Origin: Cerrena zonata
Taxonomy: Eukaryota > Basidiomycota > Agaricomycetes > Polyporales > Cerrenaceae
DNA: 64,000 nucleotides
Reading direction: 5' to 3'
NCBI GenBank assembly: GCA_038087015.1
Contig: JASBNA010000009.1
Coordinates: forward strand, 1-64,000
Under the pieces are notes generated by a model. The model was not told where the DNA came from and ran no database searches. It was given only the letters and a program-made list of their open reading frames with translations. The position numbers were made by a program, and so were the translations under genes. Each line of letters begins with the position of its first letter. Position 1 is the first letter of the stretch. Of this stretch, positions 12,917 through 25,304 are shown piece after piece.

Positions 12917-13818
12917 CTACGCAATAGTAAATGTGAATTCGCCGCATAGTGCAGGCTAGTAAAGTTGTCTTCAGTAAGGTATAGACACACAAAAGAAGTG
13001 CATGCATACCGTATCCGACATAGTCACTTCCTTAACGGGATCCATGTCTAATAAGCCTAAAAATCTTCCGTCTACGACAGTAGGTTCATATAGGGGAGGT
13101 GATGCTGGGTTGTCCTCAGTCACATCTAGAGGACGAAGCTTCTTTGAGAGTTTAGCTATTTCATATGCCTCAACACGGTACTCCTGGAAACGACGGGTTT
13201 AAGTCAAGGTTGTAACGAATCGTTTACCTAGGGACTTACTTCGGGACTACAGTTTCGGTTTGGCATGCATGAGATATTCATCATAATCTCTATCTTCGAT
13301 TCATTGGGCCTGCTCAGTATAGGGGAAGCCATAGATTGAAAGCCCGGCAGTCTCAGAGAACCAGTAGGAGTAGACGGAAGCGAAGCCCTAGGAAATCTTC
13401 TAGACCCTCTACGCGGGGTTGAAATCCCTTTGGCCTTGGTCTTGGTGGTATTGGTACGATTCAAGGGTTGGGAAGACGCAGATGATGCTTCCGAGAAGTC
13501 CATAGGGAAGTCGGGGGAACCATTGACATTAGACTGTCTGAGGCCAACCATAGCCCTATCTGTCAGCTGCAATGGCATCCTGATCGGTAAGGGTGGAGGA
13601 ACGAGGTCTTCTTCGAAATAAGGTTCAATTTCGTCGTCGTAGAATTCGATATCACCGTTTGGGCCACTATAGATAAAACTTGGCAGGTTGGAGAATGGGC
13701 CGACGGATGCTGGTAGAGGGGAGAGAGATTGGTTGGGAACGGTATGGGCTCGTCGTGGAGTCCGAGGTGGATTTTGGGGAGTTTGAGAGAATTGAGAAGG
13801 TGGCATATCTACAGACAT
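12917..13818 (-). CDS. Hypothetical protein, serine/proline-rich, 263 aa
   Basis: Not recognised. Three exons (13240-13818, 13010-13183, 12917-12955) join in frame: 193, 58 and 13 codons including the stop, through GTAAGT and GTATGC donors and AG acceptors. The N-terminal half is low-complexity (PPSQFSQTPQNPPRTPRRAH) with a run of acidic residues near FYDDEIEPYFEEDL. The basic middle (TPRRGSRRFPRASLP) could be a nuclear-localisation or phosphorylation region. The C-terminal part, EYRVEAYEIAKLSKKLRPLD, is likely helical. No catalytic motif, signal peptide or TM segment is visible. The three exactly fitting exons are the main evidence that it is real. Confidence 0.68.
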
Positions 13819-15551
13819 AATGGGGGTGGATGGTGGGGTAGTTGAAGTTGAAAGCAGAGTGGCGACGCGTTTGGATTACCAACGTTTATAAGTCGATACC
13901 CTTTGACAGCTAATAAGCGGACTGGGCAAAGACAATTGTGATGGGAATACAATTCAAGGGATTAGCAACACACGTCAAAGGGTGCATGGGTTGGTCAATG
14001 CTTAAGCTCCGAGATACGTTTACCCCTATTTTCCCACCACCATTGTCACTATAGAGAAATTTGTGGTTGAATATGGAGGGTACTATATTTGAGGTATCTA
14101 ATCACTTACGAAAGCCTGTTGGGTTTCTTTAGTTCTGACCCGGAAATCTGCCATATAACGAGTGATTCATAGTACTCTTTTCTGAGTTTCCAGTCCTCCT
14201 AGGTCACGCATTGCACCGATAGATACTTGGGAACGTCAGCCAAAACGGGGTCAGCTATTTACGGAGGGCGATGTCAAGAATACCCATATTACAACCTCGT
14301 TCTATACCATCGTACGCCCGTGGTTTCCCCCACTTCATGTGTCATTGTGTTGACAGTTCAACCTTGAGATATGACCCGGAGCGTTGTCAAGCTGTATTTC
14401 GTGGAAAGTAAGAACTGACATAGAATTGTTCAGTGGAATTGAGATGTTCTTTACATACGATTAGGATTCTGCCCGTGGTCCGTGATGGAGAGAAGTACGA
14501 TGAGTCTTAACAACCTGATTGAATATGTGCAGTGCATGCTACCACGTCTATTACACGGGATCTTCCGTAAGTGCCTAATATGGTAGTCGCTACTGTCTTC
14601 CCGCGACTTCCATTGTCGACATCCCAACGACACACAGAACATACTGACAATTTGACGTGGTATTCGTAGAAGCGCATAGGTGCTTGTTGACATAGGTTTA
14701 GCTATGGAATGGAGAGCATCATGGACATCAGGGATGTGCGCTTACTTCACCCTTGTTCAGGAACGTCAAGCCCAATTATTACCAAACTTGATGGCGGCTT
14801 TTGTTCAACTTTGGGAAGGAATATCAATGAGACAAAATGTGCGAATGAGGTACGTTGTCTCCCGGCGGTGAAAGGAATTCCTATTGTTGAGCCGAACCGT
14901 CTGATCACAGCGGACAGAAACAGTCCATTTCGCCAGGTTTTCAGGACACAGTTTTATCTGGTACCTCCAATTTTCAGAAGATACGGAGCCATCGGAACCG
15001 GTCGCGGTTAGGAGGTAGAGAGGGCCTAAACTAATTCTATAATCCATACCTCGCTTCCGAAGTTCTCTCCGTCTGATCGAGACCCTCTACGACCCATGTA
15101 CATTGCAAAGTATCCACAAATGAATGTAATACTGTATGTCCGTAGCACACCGAAGAATGGAGAGAGGATCTCCGCCGGAACCGACCTCCCTGAATGTGGG
15201 GATGAACCAAACAGGCATGTCACTGAGTAGGTGACGAGGGTCGGGCAACGGGCTAGTGATATGGGCTCAAGTCTTGATCCAGGAATAAATGGCGGCGTCG
15301 AAAAGGAGGCAGAAGGAATGGAGATGAACATAGGGATACAGAAAAGGTAATATTACAATCCGGAGGTATCAACTTATAACACTACAGAAATTGAAGCCAG
15401 AGGAAGTGTACAAATGAAAGAACCCGCACCGAAAGTCCATGAAACGTACATAGATATATGTACCTAATTATAGGCGTACAACAACAAAAAAGCAAAGAGT
15501 CTGTAAGCGAGAAGAAGGTGGAAGAGAGCTTTGAAAATCATAATCTCATAA
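13819..15551. other. Gene-poor spacer with a repeat copy and possible gene remnants
   Basis: Contains the second copy of the diverged block (14200-14440). On the minus strand, 15026-15331 is open for 101 codons with one hydrophobic segment (GVLRTYSITFICGYFAMYMG) and a possible donor after SEV. No flanking exons could be joined and no family was recognised, so this may be a decayed membrane-protein gene. Confidence 0.35.
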
Positions 15552-16461
15552 TTAGAAATCGATGGCTTCCTTGAATTTCGTACCACTCTCAAACTTGCGC
15601 ATAGCGCGCACGGAGCCAGTATTGCTAAGCGAAGGTATTGAGAATTCTGCATGTTCCGGCGAGCGGACATGATAGGGTGTGTTGACGTTAACACTATTGA
15701 GAGAAACAGGAGACGAAGGTGAAGGAGTTAGGGTATGTGTCTCGGGGTGGAGAGATGGGGGTGGTATCGAGTGCCAGAGGTGGGACAGACAACTCGATAG
15801 AATCGGAAGTCATACTTCGTTCTACGTGGGGTCGAGGAGGCGAAGTGTACTGCGTGGAGATAGATCCATTATCTGTATATTGTGTTTCCTTCTTCGCCCC
15901 ACTCAATTTCACGAAGGTGGGCGCGTAAGAGGGATTGAGGTCGGAAGCATCCCATTCATCATCGCCAGAGTTTGCACGAACCCAACCCTCCCGTTTCTTC
16001 CCAAATCCGAACCAGTTTTTGAACCTGGCTCGCATTCCCGGCGGACCGAGAGGAACGTCGTAAATACTTGTCTCGCGTTTGCCAGAATGTACACGACGAG
16101 CGTGCCGTTCGTGCCGTTCGTGCGGATCTTGTTGATGATCACGTAGTAGGAAAAAGACACCGACGCAGGATAGGACGACTATAGATGATAGGGCGACGAC
16201 AAGGGCAATGAAACCCGCCGATGACCCTCCGATTTTTGGTATATTGGAATCGTGCTGTGGCTGAATCGTAATATGATCAATAAAATACGGCATAGAATAC
16301 AGATGCTAGGAGCTCACTGCTGGATCATTTGAAGGAGAAGCCTGCGTGGTACTGTCCCCTCGTTTGAGCAGATGACGAAATGCGATGTCCCAAGTGTATC
16401 GGGATGAGGCTTCAACCGCGTTTAGGGGCCAGTTTCGGCCCTCAGTTTCTGGAGGTGGCAT
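15552..16461 (-). CDS. Single-pass transmembrane protein of unknown function
   Basis: The start at 16459-16461 (MPPPETEGRNWPLN) and exon 16318-16461 splice through GTGAGC...CAG into an exon beginning at 16260. One TM segment (AGFIALVVALSSIVVLSCVGVFFLL) is followed by a basic, histidine/arginine-repeat juxtamembrane stretch (HERHERHARR) and a long polar tail. There is no obvious signal peptide, so topology is uncertain. The frame meets TAG at 15694. A clearly coding tail in another frame continues to TAA at 15552-15554 (FESGTKFKEAIDF). A CTAAC branch point, a pyrimidine tract and CAATAG at 15694 suggest a last intron, though the donor is unclear; a 1-nt indel is the alternative. The juxtamembrane block and tail resemble an uncharacterised basidiomycete family. 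Confidence 0.65.
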
Positions 16462-17569
16462 GACTGATTCGTGATGCAGAGTGTACGTGCGTTAGTAGAG
16501 GTCGTCAATATAAGTTCGTATTTTCAGTGGATGGCCGTTAGGATGCAAGCATTGTCACCATTCTTCGTGTGGATAGGCTGAGGAACATGTATCATGGCAC
16601 GAGGAGTGACCTCACCATATGTGCGCCTATGGGGCTCGCAAACACCCGAAAGTGTACCCGTTTTCCCTTTTTGGTACCACCGCGTAGTACGTAGTAGTAT
16701 GTGGTCTCCTAGTCGTACCCAGTAACAGCCAGTGTTACGCTACTGTGTACGTTTACTGAGCACCAATTGCGTTCTCTGACCTATCAAACATCCATAGTTG
16801 GTTGATGCAATTTCTTTTGATGCCAATTGCGTGCTGCGAAATTCAACGAGACATACCTTGTCATCAAGATTCCACGAATTTCCACGTGTTGCACTTTCCA
16901 TCTCGAAATCGCGGGCAATCCTTCAAGGTTCAAGACCAATCGTCTTGTTAACGACTGGTGGCCGTGCTCCGAATCATATTCATAGATCAAACGCGTAGAA
17001 CTTGGTCATGGAACTGACTACGGGCTTTCAAGCGCCCACTTCGGGCTTCCGAGATTTGACGGTTACCAATATCGAACGCTTCACTACGCCTTCGCAACCA
17101 CAACAGAAGAATCGATGCAGTCAAGAAACACCTCGTCCTGGATGCAGTCAAGATATGACTGTCTGAATGGAGATGCTGTGATTCTTCGAATGGTGTATTT
17201 TACAAGATAGTACCCAAGTACCAACAAATGCGACCAATGACAAGATACTCTATGATCAAGATAGAAACCGATCCCGGGTATACGATTCATAGCGAATCAT
17301 AGCTATACAAGTAAGTGAAGTAGATACAATGAAGATGAAGCGAATGCTGATGATGTGTGATTGGAATGGAATCAAGGAAAGCCCGAAACCAGACATTCGT
17401 CGAAATTTCGTCACTGGTCGTAACATGGTATATGACTACAGCTACACGACAATTTTGGTCATGAAGGGGGCGTAGAAAAGAAGAGGCATATGAACAAAGA
17501 AACGGTCGAAACACTCTGTAAGTCCTTTTTCATAAATGGGTATATGGTCGTAAACGCCTTGCCTGAAGC
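16462..17569. other. Spacer upstream of the single-pass TM gene
   Basis: About 1.1 kb with no gene, repeat or RNA that I can support. It should contain the promoter of the minus-strand TM gene and the 3' end of the HMG-box gene. Confidence 0.5.
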
Positions 17570-19369
17570 TCAAGGGCTGACATGGAACAAATCACTGAAG
17601 TTTAATTCGTCAGGAGGAGAGAGGATGTCGTACGCTTCCGGCATGATGTTCAGGGACTCCAAACCGGCTGCATATGCTTCCAAGTCTGCATCGACTCCGT
17701 AGCCACCGTTCGTCGAGGGATATTCTGGGAATGATTCGGTAACCATCCCCGTGCTCTGAACAAGGGCACCTTGCATCGTGTAGTGATTGTGGATGTCTGT
17801 ATGGAATTCTGCCATTCTCGGTGTATGCTGTGCTCCCAACTCGTTCCCAGGACTGAGTGTCCCATTACCAGCGTTCGGAAGTATCGAGGATGGCGCTTGG
17901 GACGTAAACGAGTCTGCTTGAAGGGTCTGGTGCTCTAACCCAGGAGAGGAGTGCATGAAACCCCAAGTAGGGAGGCTGGAGGTCGAGGCGGCGGCTATTC
18001 CATTCCAGTTGGCCAACGACGAAGAAACAAGGTTGAGAGGGGAGGGAGGAATAGCGGATGTGGTGTTCGACCTCTGACGCCTCTGAATCAGCGGGACATT
18101 GGGAGCGGTAGTCAGCTCTGGGATCGAGCCCAAACCATCTCGGACCAGCATATCCGACATCATGGATGAGCCGGTGTTCTGGGGTGATAGGCCACCAGAG
18201 TACTATAGATCGGGAGGTATTATTTTCTGTACTCAAGAAAGTAAAACAACGCTGGTACTCACAGACATCAGACCATCATCGAAGGAGAGACTGTCAAATA
18301 TTGCTGTATCCGGCGTGGAAGGAGTGGTGGGAGTAGAAGCCCAATATGAAGAAATGTCATCGACGAGATAGGGGCTGCAGGTACCGGAAGATCTCCCGCT
18401 TGACATGAAGATGGATGATGCTCGGGTGGAGGAAACAGCTCGTCTGGAAACTGTTACAGTCTCCGGCTCCAAATGGTACGTGCGCAAAGTTGGATACAAG
18501 CTTGGAGGGGGAGCACCGGACAAGGGGAGTGAATAGGAACGACGACGACGAACAGAGCGAGGGGGTGTCTTTACCCTGCGTGGAACTTCCTGTGGCTCAG
18601 GCGAGAACGACGCGAGGCTGACAGGATCCTCAGGAGGAGAGTTAAACTCCTCAGTGAATTCCCCGGCTCGAACGTGTTTCATCATGTGGGACATGACCTT
18701 CTGGTGACGAGTAGTGTTTGCTTGAGCAGGATGCACTGCCCTTTTCCTGCGAGGTTTGTAGCGGTAGTCAGGATATAACTTGGAATGCTCAACCTTGAGT
18801 TGGCCGGCCTTATCCCTGTAGACCTTTTTGTCAAACTGGGACATCTTCGACCATGCTTCAGAGGCTCGCTTTGAGAGCGTCTTTTCAGCAACAGACGTCT
18901 TAGAGTCCGCTGACCTCTGCTCCTGAGCGTGTTTACGAGAGTATTCGACGCGAAAGACCATGAAGGAGTTCAGGGGTCTAGGGACCCAATTGGGATTATG
19001 CTGGCGTTTTCTCGTGGCCCGTCGGTCGGTGGGAGTATCGGAAGCTCGACGATTTTGGGTCCCGATAATTGGTGGGGGTATCAAAGAAGCGTTTTTATGA
19101 GACGGTGGTCGTGCGGAGGGGGAATAGGTATGTTGTGGATGAGACAGCGGGAGTGAACTAGCAGGCGTGCCCGAAGGAGTAGAATCCCAGGACTGAAACG
19201 GAGAGAAGGGAGGCATATCAGCCTCTTCGTTGCCGATGGTAGAGGTCCAACCAAGTACTGGACCCATTGGAGAAGCGGTCTTGAATGAAGGTGAAGGGCT
19301 GACAATACCGGTGGCTGACAAGTGAAGGGGGGAGAAGGAACGAAAGGTAGAAATGACCAAAGGCGGCAA
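17570..19369 (-). CDS. HMG-box (SOX/MATA-type) transcription factor
   Basis: Two exons (18263-19369, 17570-18202) encode 579 aa. Residues about 129-207 form one HMG box of the sequence-specific MATA/SOX type: it begins VPRPLNSFMVFRVEYSRKH, continues with KTLSKRASEAWSKMS and ends LYPDYRYKPRRKR, with the basic tail typical of this class. The rest is serine/proline-rich and probably activation or regulatory sequence. Basidiomycete members of this class control mating, fruiting and pheromone-response genes (for example Prf1, Pcc1). Which subgroup this belongs to cannot be decided without a tree, and no pheromone, receptor or homeodomain mating gene is nearby. Start chosen as the first ATG of the long open exon. 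Confidence 0.88.
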
Positions 19370-22300
19370 GAGGCCGCTATATATTTGATCTCCTGAGTCG
19401 GAATCGAGGGAAAGAGATGTCAGCCCTCGCGCAAGCTGATCAGCTACGCACGGTGGGTCCTACTCATTGTTCGACCACAAAGTTCTATACCTTCTTTGAT
19501 CTCATTCGTTAGCACCCCGATCTCGCGGCTGCCTTACCATAAGCAGAACCCCGTTCCTGCTGGAGTCTGGATCTAATCGCGGAAGTCTAAACTTATGCCG
19601 ACCCAGGGAGTTCCGAGCATTTTTCCTTTTCCACTTTGCCGAGGCAGGAGACATGAGGCTACCAGTCGTCGAAGCACCAGACCCCTAAACGCCCGCAGTA
19701 TCGGTCTCTTCCCATCCGCGTGCCACCAACTCGCCATCTTGTGAGGCATCTACATGAACCTGATACTTGCATCTTTGGGGCAAATATCTTTTTTTGCCCT
19801 CTCGACTATATTTACCAATTCGTGTGGATAGTCAAAGCAGTGGTCAGGGAGCTTAACGCGTACGAAGCGCCGATGAACCACCATCGCTTCCGGTTAGCGC
19901 GTGAGTCTGGCTTAGCGTCATAGAAATTGCTTTCTACCGGAATTGCACCAACCCCAGAATCACAACAAAAGATGCCCACACTAACGATCACCAATCGGAT
20001 GAGCCCGGTAGCTTTGACAATAACATTTCGTAGGTACTTTTGAAAGTAAACTTTCAATGTGACCGTGTTTTGGTTTTGGAGTATAAACTTTACCCTCCTC
20101 TCTCACTTTCGGTGAGCAGTCGGTCCCGCTTCTCCTTCCCGCGAACTGTGGCGTTATCATAGGCCCCTTTGTAGGCGACTTCGACCATCCGACAGCGATC
20201 ATACTGTGCCCACGGGGGACCTCCGAGTTCCTCCTTAAGTACCACGAGTTATTGATGTACTCAGGGGGCTACCGATACCAGAAAGCAGTCGTTCACCCTG
20301 AGACAAATCTTTCTCGGCCCGAGATACCAGTTGTAGCTTGTGATGTCTACATACCTAGGTCGATGCTTCAACTTTTAAAGTAAGTTGCTTAAAACTTCTC
20401 TACAAACTTCTCTGCTCGTTCACTTTAATATGCGAACCGGCACAGGTATCCAATTTTTGGAATAATGCCGATATGTCATATAGGTTGAGTCTTAAATGCC
20501 GGTTCATTTAGTTACTCCAGGCACATACTATCAGCAACGCATATCAACTTATATCAACCCCTCCCAGGATCAGTGCTTATATACTAGAAATTACGCAAGC
20601 AACTCCTCTCCAACCTTATTTTGACGGTTTATTGGGTTCGCTTACCGTGCTGCTCTTAATGTGACTATACATTATATCATTTCGACTAGTGCAGGGAGCT
20701 ACTCAGAATGGCTACGCAGGTAAGCCATATAAGTATTAAGACTATAGCCCCACTATCGTTTGTCGCCAGTTTCAAACAGTCCAGATCTTGTTGATAGCTA
20801 ATCAGAACAAGGTCTTCGTGAACAGAATCAGAAGCGCCACATGCGTGAGAACGGGGTAACGTCGGATTCTTACATGTGAGGTGGATGAGCTGCTTGGAAG
20901 AGAATATGTAGCTCATCTATGGTCTAGGACATCCTCTCGTGTCCGAAATGTCCTACACAATGAACGGTTCCGCTTAAATGACTCAGACCTCAGAAGACCT
21001 CACGCAGTGGAATCTTCGGATTTCCTGATGTAAGGCGTTCAGTAGACAGCCTCTCGCTTACCTTGTAGAAGCATATGGTTCCAACTTTGCAGGCGAGGGG
21101 TCGTGTGCGAAATCAAGCAAGCAACTCAGCGAGGGCCTATTATGTGATTGCTTTCAACAGCTTGGTATCCCCATTCAGCAGAGCGTGGATACCGCATCAC
21201 GAACTTCCGATGAACAATGAAGATCTGGTGTGGAAAAGTTCCCATTAAAGTAGACATGTGAACGTATCATGGTCTGTGATTATTAACCTACATTGCAGAA
21301 TATGTCCTCTTGTGCACAGAGATATGGAGACTCGCTCGCGAAGACGTAAACGACTAGGTATACACCTTGCCCCACAGGAGCTTACAAGAGATATCGATCC
21401 CGGGCTGTGAAGGGTCACCCAGGATTGCGTCCCATTCCAGAATCCTGCTCGTCCTCTTTCCCAAGCATATTTCGTTCCCACTCGGATACTGACGGATGTG
21501 CCATAGCGGTTTTGCTGAGGCCCCCAAGTGCCTAGATCTCTTCTACTAAATTACCCAGAAAATGGGAGATTGAGTGACTTCCCGTAGGAAATTTAGAGAC
21601 AACGTTTCTAAATCTTGGGTTGTGACCTGGTGTGACAGACGCCCATATCCAAACCGTGGGCACACACATCATCAATTTAGCGTCGAGTTTAGAGGCAATT
21701 TTAGAGGCATCGCTCTCATGTTGGACATGATACCATGGTAGTGGAGACTCTATCATTTTGCACTTGAATTTCTGGTTATTTCTCAGCACTATTCGACAGC
21801 AATGAATTTCGTGTGCACGAAACCCTTGTAAGACGATGAGATTATGAGGAGAATGCCTCAATGGAATCGGAGGGATCGTCATCGAGCTGTTGACCACGTA
21901 AGCGACGAGCAACATTTGCCGCGCATTGAATAATTATGCACCACCCGTATTACCATTTTGGGCTGTGCAATCTGAGATATGGGCGGTAAACTCACGCGAG
22001 TTTGCCTAATGGAGGTCGAACGCAATTTAGAGAGACGGTTTGGAATCAATAATACACATGGTCGTGGCGAAGCGACCCTGAAAAAGTGGGCTCTTATTCC
22101 ACGGTATTCTAATCAGACGTTGGTGGACTCAAGTCATTGTTTTCGGGTACTTGAGTAGACACTGCCGCTTATCAACCCGGCGTTTCCTTTCATAGCACAT
22201 CCGTCACCGAGCGTTAAGTGCAGATGTGCGGGAACGACGACACTGAATTTAGCCTATTATCGCAACCTGAGAACCTTGTTGATATCAAATTCCACTATAC

Positions 22301-23125
22301 TGAACTCCTCGCGCGCGTAGAATGAATGGTGAAAAGACTGAAATGAGAGTCACTCTAACCGCTAACCCGTGGGTATCGTTATGGTCAGGAATGCGCGAGT
22401 CGGTCAGTGGGACTACGTCAGATGCCCTCCCGCGAACGGTGGAACGCCAAACTTGGGTATCCTGTTCTGATGGAACGTTCCGTTGAAAACTTAGCAGACC
22501 ATCTACATAGGCACCTTGCCCCTCAGCTGAATGGCACCCAGGGTTATACAAACAGGCAGCTATAGTGGAACCGAATAGTAACCTCGTCAAACTAGCCGAG
22601 TATCAGATATCGAATATACTGCACTTTAGGAGCACTTTAAGTTGCTGAATGGAGCTATTACTTGCAACTTAGTGCTTCAAAGATAGTACACATATATGCG
22701 GGAGAATGGTACAAGAATCGAGTAGAAGGAACGGTTAATCACGGAGGAAGTTGAGATCAAACAAATATCCCAACTCGCGGAATGGCCCGGCATAACTTAA
22801 ACACCTCTATAGGCATACGTAGACATCCGGCGAATAAAACCGCGTCAAAAACCGATAACATAATGTGGTACACGAGGGTACATGAAGAAGAAAGACTGGG
22901 AAAGGGAGAGTGAAGGCTAGTGAAGGGGAGGTGCATGATAAAGGATGTAAGTTCAGCACGAGATGCCGCCGGAATACGGTAAGACACTTCGATCCCAAGA
23001 CCTGAAAGATAATTTAGCCTTGCCAGCCACCCGATGATTATCGGGATTCTGAATTCGAGTGATTAGCAATTTCATAGCGGTCAAATGAAAAGTACGACAA
23101 CTCACTCATACTTCGTTACATATTC
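19370..23125. other. 3.7-kb gene-poor region
   Basis: No gene can be assembled on either strand; open stretches are short and have no recognisable protein features. A small imperfect hairpin lies at 22632-22675 (GCACTTTAAGTTGC against GCAACTTAGTGC). The left edge should contain the HMG-box gene promoter. Confidence 0.5.
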
Positions 23126-23542
23126 TCAGAAATTGCAAGCTGAAGTATGAACCTGTCTCACGACAGCGTCGATTCGTCCTAGATGTCCTAATCGTCCGTC
23201 TGTAAGCTGATTCAGCCCATCCTCGGATATATTGAAACCTTCATCAGTGTGATCGATGGCAAGGACGTTTATGCTCTTGTTCTTGTAAGTCAACTCCCAG
23301 CACGTCCCGCATGCCACAGAGTTCCAGGCGGAAACCGCAGCGGCTCCACCGATATTAGGGAAGTTCTGTAGAGAACCGTATGTTGTGTAGTTCATGGTGA
23401 GAAGGCCATTTTTGCCGTCTGAACAAGCAACTTAGTCAAGAGTCGTAGATGCTTGGTCGTATGAGTTATCGTATGAGACAATGGTCCCACATACGATTCC
23501 GGTGGCAGATAAGGCAGATAGGAGGACAGTAGTGAATTGCAT
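23126..23542 (-). pseudogene. Cerato-platanin gene with a premature stop codon
   Basis: The reading frame from ATG at 23540-23542 to TGA at 23126 is 139 codons, the right length for a cerato-platanin, but codon 37 is TAA (23432-23434). The first 36 codons give a signal peptide and the family SYDNSYD motif. The rest keeps CSDGKNGLL, FPNIGG, CGTCWELTY, NVLAIDHT and the C-terminal SAC, so all four conserved cysteines remain. No frameshift is present. Cerato-platanins are small secreted double-psi-beta-barrel proteins that act in the wall or as elicitors. An intron starting at the GTATGT at about 23485 and ending TAAG would remove the stop, but would also delete the conserved N-terminal motif, so it is unlikely. 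Paralogue of 24711-25195. Confidence 0.8.
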
Positions 23543-24710
23543 GGTGAGACGTTTGAGGATTGACAGGGACGTGCAAAGTAGTAGAGGGAAGGATGAAAAA
23601 ATGGCTGACCATTGGATACTTGAAACTTTGTATTCGGCTTGCATACCCTGTGGCTGGTACGTATACCAAGTGCATAGTTCAAGTGGAAATGCGGCTGGCA
23701 ATTGTTCGCGCTTCCTTCAAAGAGTCTGACCATAAGCTTATGTTTGACTTACACAAGACGGACGTGAGATGAGAGCCAGCTATATGATACCTCTAACAAG
23801 GCGAGAGTCCAGAGAATCACTGCCGGTAGCACGAGAAGGCAACGGACGCATACGAAACCATGTGTGGTAGATTTGGAAACCTGAACATGCGTGTGCTCGA
23901 CTGCGACAGACAATTTGACAAAAAAGGGCCGTGCGTGGAAGATTATGCACTAAGAGCACTGTCGGACGTTTCGGGACCCAGAATACCGCCAAGCTAGGAA
24001 CGTCAACGTGGCCAGGACGACTAAAAACGAACTTGAGTCAGGTCGAGGTCAAAGACGAGATATTACACTCGGGAACGGATCGCTGCATATACTAACGAGC
24101 CCCAAGAGCGTAAGGAGTTTTAACGTTCCAGAGATCCGTAACGCTCCCACTAGACACGGAACAAATCCAACCGTTGATAGGGGTTGTATATCCTTTTGAC
24201 CTATGTGCTCACTGAGATCCGAAAGTATAACATACGTGATTACTATCAAAACGGAGCTAGACATTGGCCTGTTAGTAAGGAGCTCTACAGTGGATGCGGT
24301 AGAGATACCTAGAGAGCAATTTGACATCGCAGTCAAGTTCATGTTTTAAAAATAAGAGTCAGAATAAGTTTGGTTGAGGCGTCACCGTGCTTGTTGTTAC
24401 GGTGGTTAGGCGTAGCGGACACACGGCCCGACAACTTAGCTCGGGTTACACGGATTTGCCAAGGAACTATCCAAAAACGGCAAGTATCGTCGTTGCAGCT
24501 CTCTCAGAGGTTCGAAATATATGTTACGTATAATAACATTCATCGTCATATTCAATCGTATATTGGTCTTAGGTAGGTCTGCTTTAGTTTCATATGGATA
24601 AAATCCCATTCCTTCCATTCCACAAATTATTACATGTTATACAACATTCCGAAAGTCCGAAAATCCGAAATAGTCCATGAACTGATTATAGTGTCCATTG
24701 AGCGCTGGGT
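23543..24710. other. Spacer between the two cerato-platanin genes
   Basis: About 1.17 kb without a supportable gene. It should hold the promoter of the disrupted copy and the 3' end of the intact copy. Confidence 0.5.
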
Positions 24711-25195
24711 TTACTGAAGAAGAATAACATACTTGAGTGAGTAGTTTTTGAATACGAAGAAGATTGTATTAAACTTACGAGGCCGCAAGCAGATGCCGGG
24801 ACCTGTTTGGCGTCAGCCTGGATAACACCCAAGTCGACAGCCTGCCCGTTGGTCAATTTATCCAATGCCTCTTGGGCGATGTTAAATCCATCACCGGCAT
24901 GATCAATTGCCAAAACGTTGATGCTCTTTCCCTTGTAGGTTAATTGCCAACAGCTACCGCAGTTGGGGGAGTTGAAACCAGCAACGGCTTGAGCACCGCC
25001 GATGTTGGGGAAAGTTGGCAAATCGCCGAAGGTCTTGAATCCTTTGGTAAGGAGACCGTTGGCACCGTTTGAGCAGGAAACGGTGGCGAGGGAACCTTGG
25101 ACATTGTCATAGGTATTGTCGTAGGTAACCTTGACAGCAAGGGAGGGGGCAGCGAGGACGAAGAGCGTCGCGAGGAGGGTGGTGAAGAATTGCAT
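24711..25195 (-). CDS. Cerato-platanin, secreted small cysteine-rich protein
   Basis: Encodes 139 aa in exon 24779-25195. The coding sequence ends at CGL and a 65-nt intron (24714-24778, GTAAGT...CAG) sits directly before the TAA stop at 24711-24713. The signal peptide MQFFTTLLATLFVLAAPSLA is followed by the family signatures VTYDNTYDN, SCSNGANGLL, FPNIGGA, CGSCWQLTYKGKSINVLAID and QVPASACGL; four cysteines form the two expected disulphides. Such proteins are secreted, bind chitin-type carbohydrate, loosen walls and can trigger plant defences. An alternative acceptor (CTCAAG) would add six residues before a stop. A TATATATA box lies about 100 bp upstream. Confidence 0.93.
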
Positions 25196-25296
25196 CGCGA
25201 GAAAAGTGCAAAGAAGATGGCTGAGTATTCTGCTGCGAAAGTATGGGTAGCGAATATGAGTAGAACTCGATGTCTTTTCCTCGCTGTAGAAAGTCC

Positions 25297-25304
25297 TATA
25301 TATA
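25297..25304 (-). promoter_or_regulatory. TATA box of the intact cerato-platanin gene
   Basis: TATATATA lies 102 bp upstream of the start codon, a usual spacing for a strongly expressed fungal gene. This is inferred from sequence and position only. Confidence 0.55.

Noticed and set aside
21532..21915. 127-codon minus-strand frame in the gene-poor region
   Set aside because: No recognisable motif, no splice context, no support from neighbouring sequence.
23432..23485. Intron that would remove the stop in the disrupted cerato-platanin
   Set aside because: A GTATGT donor and TAAG acceptor exist, but splicing would delete the conserved YDNSYD segment, so the stop is real in this sequence.
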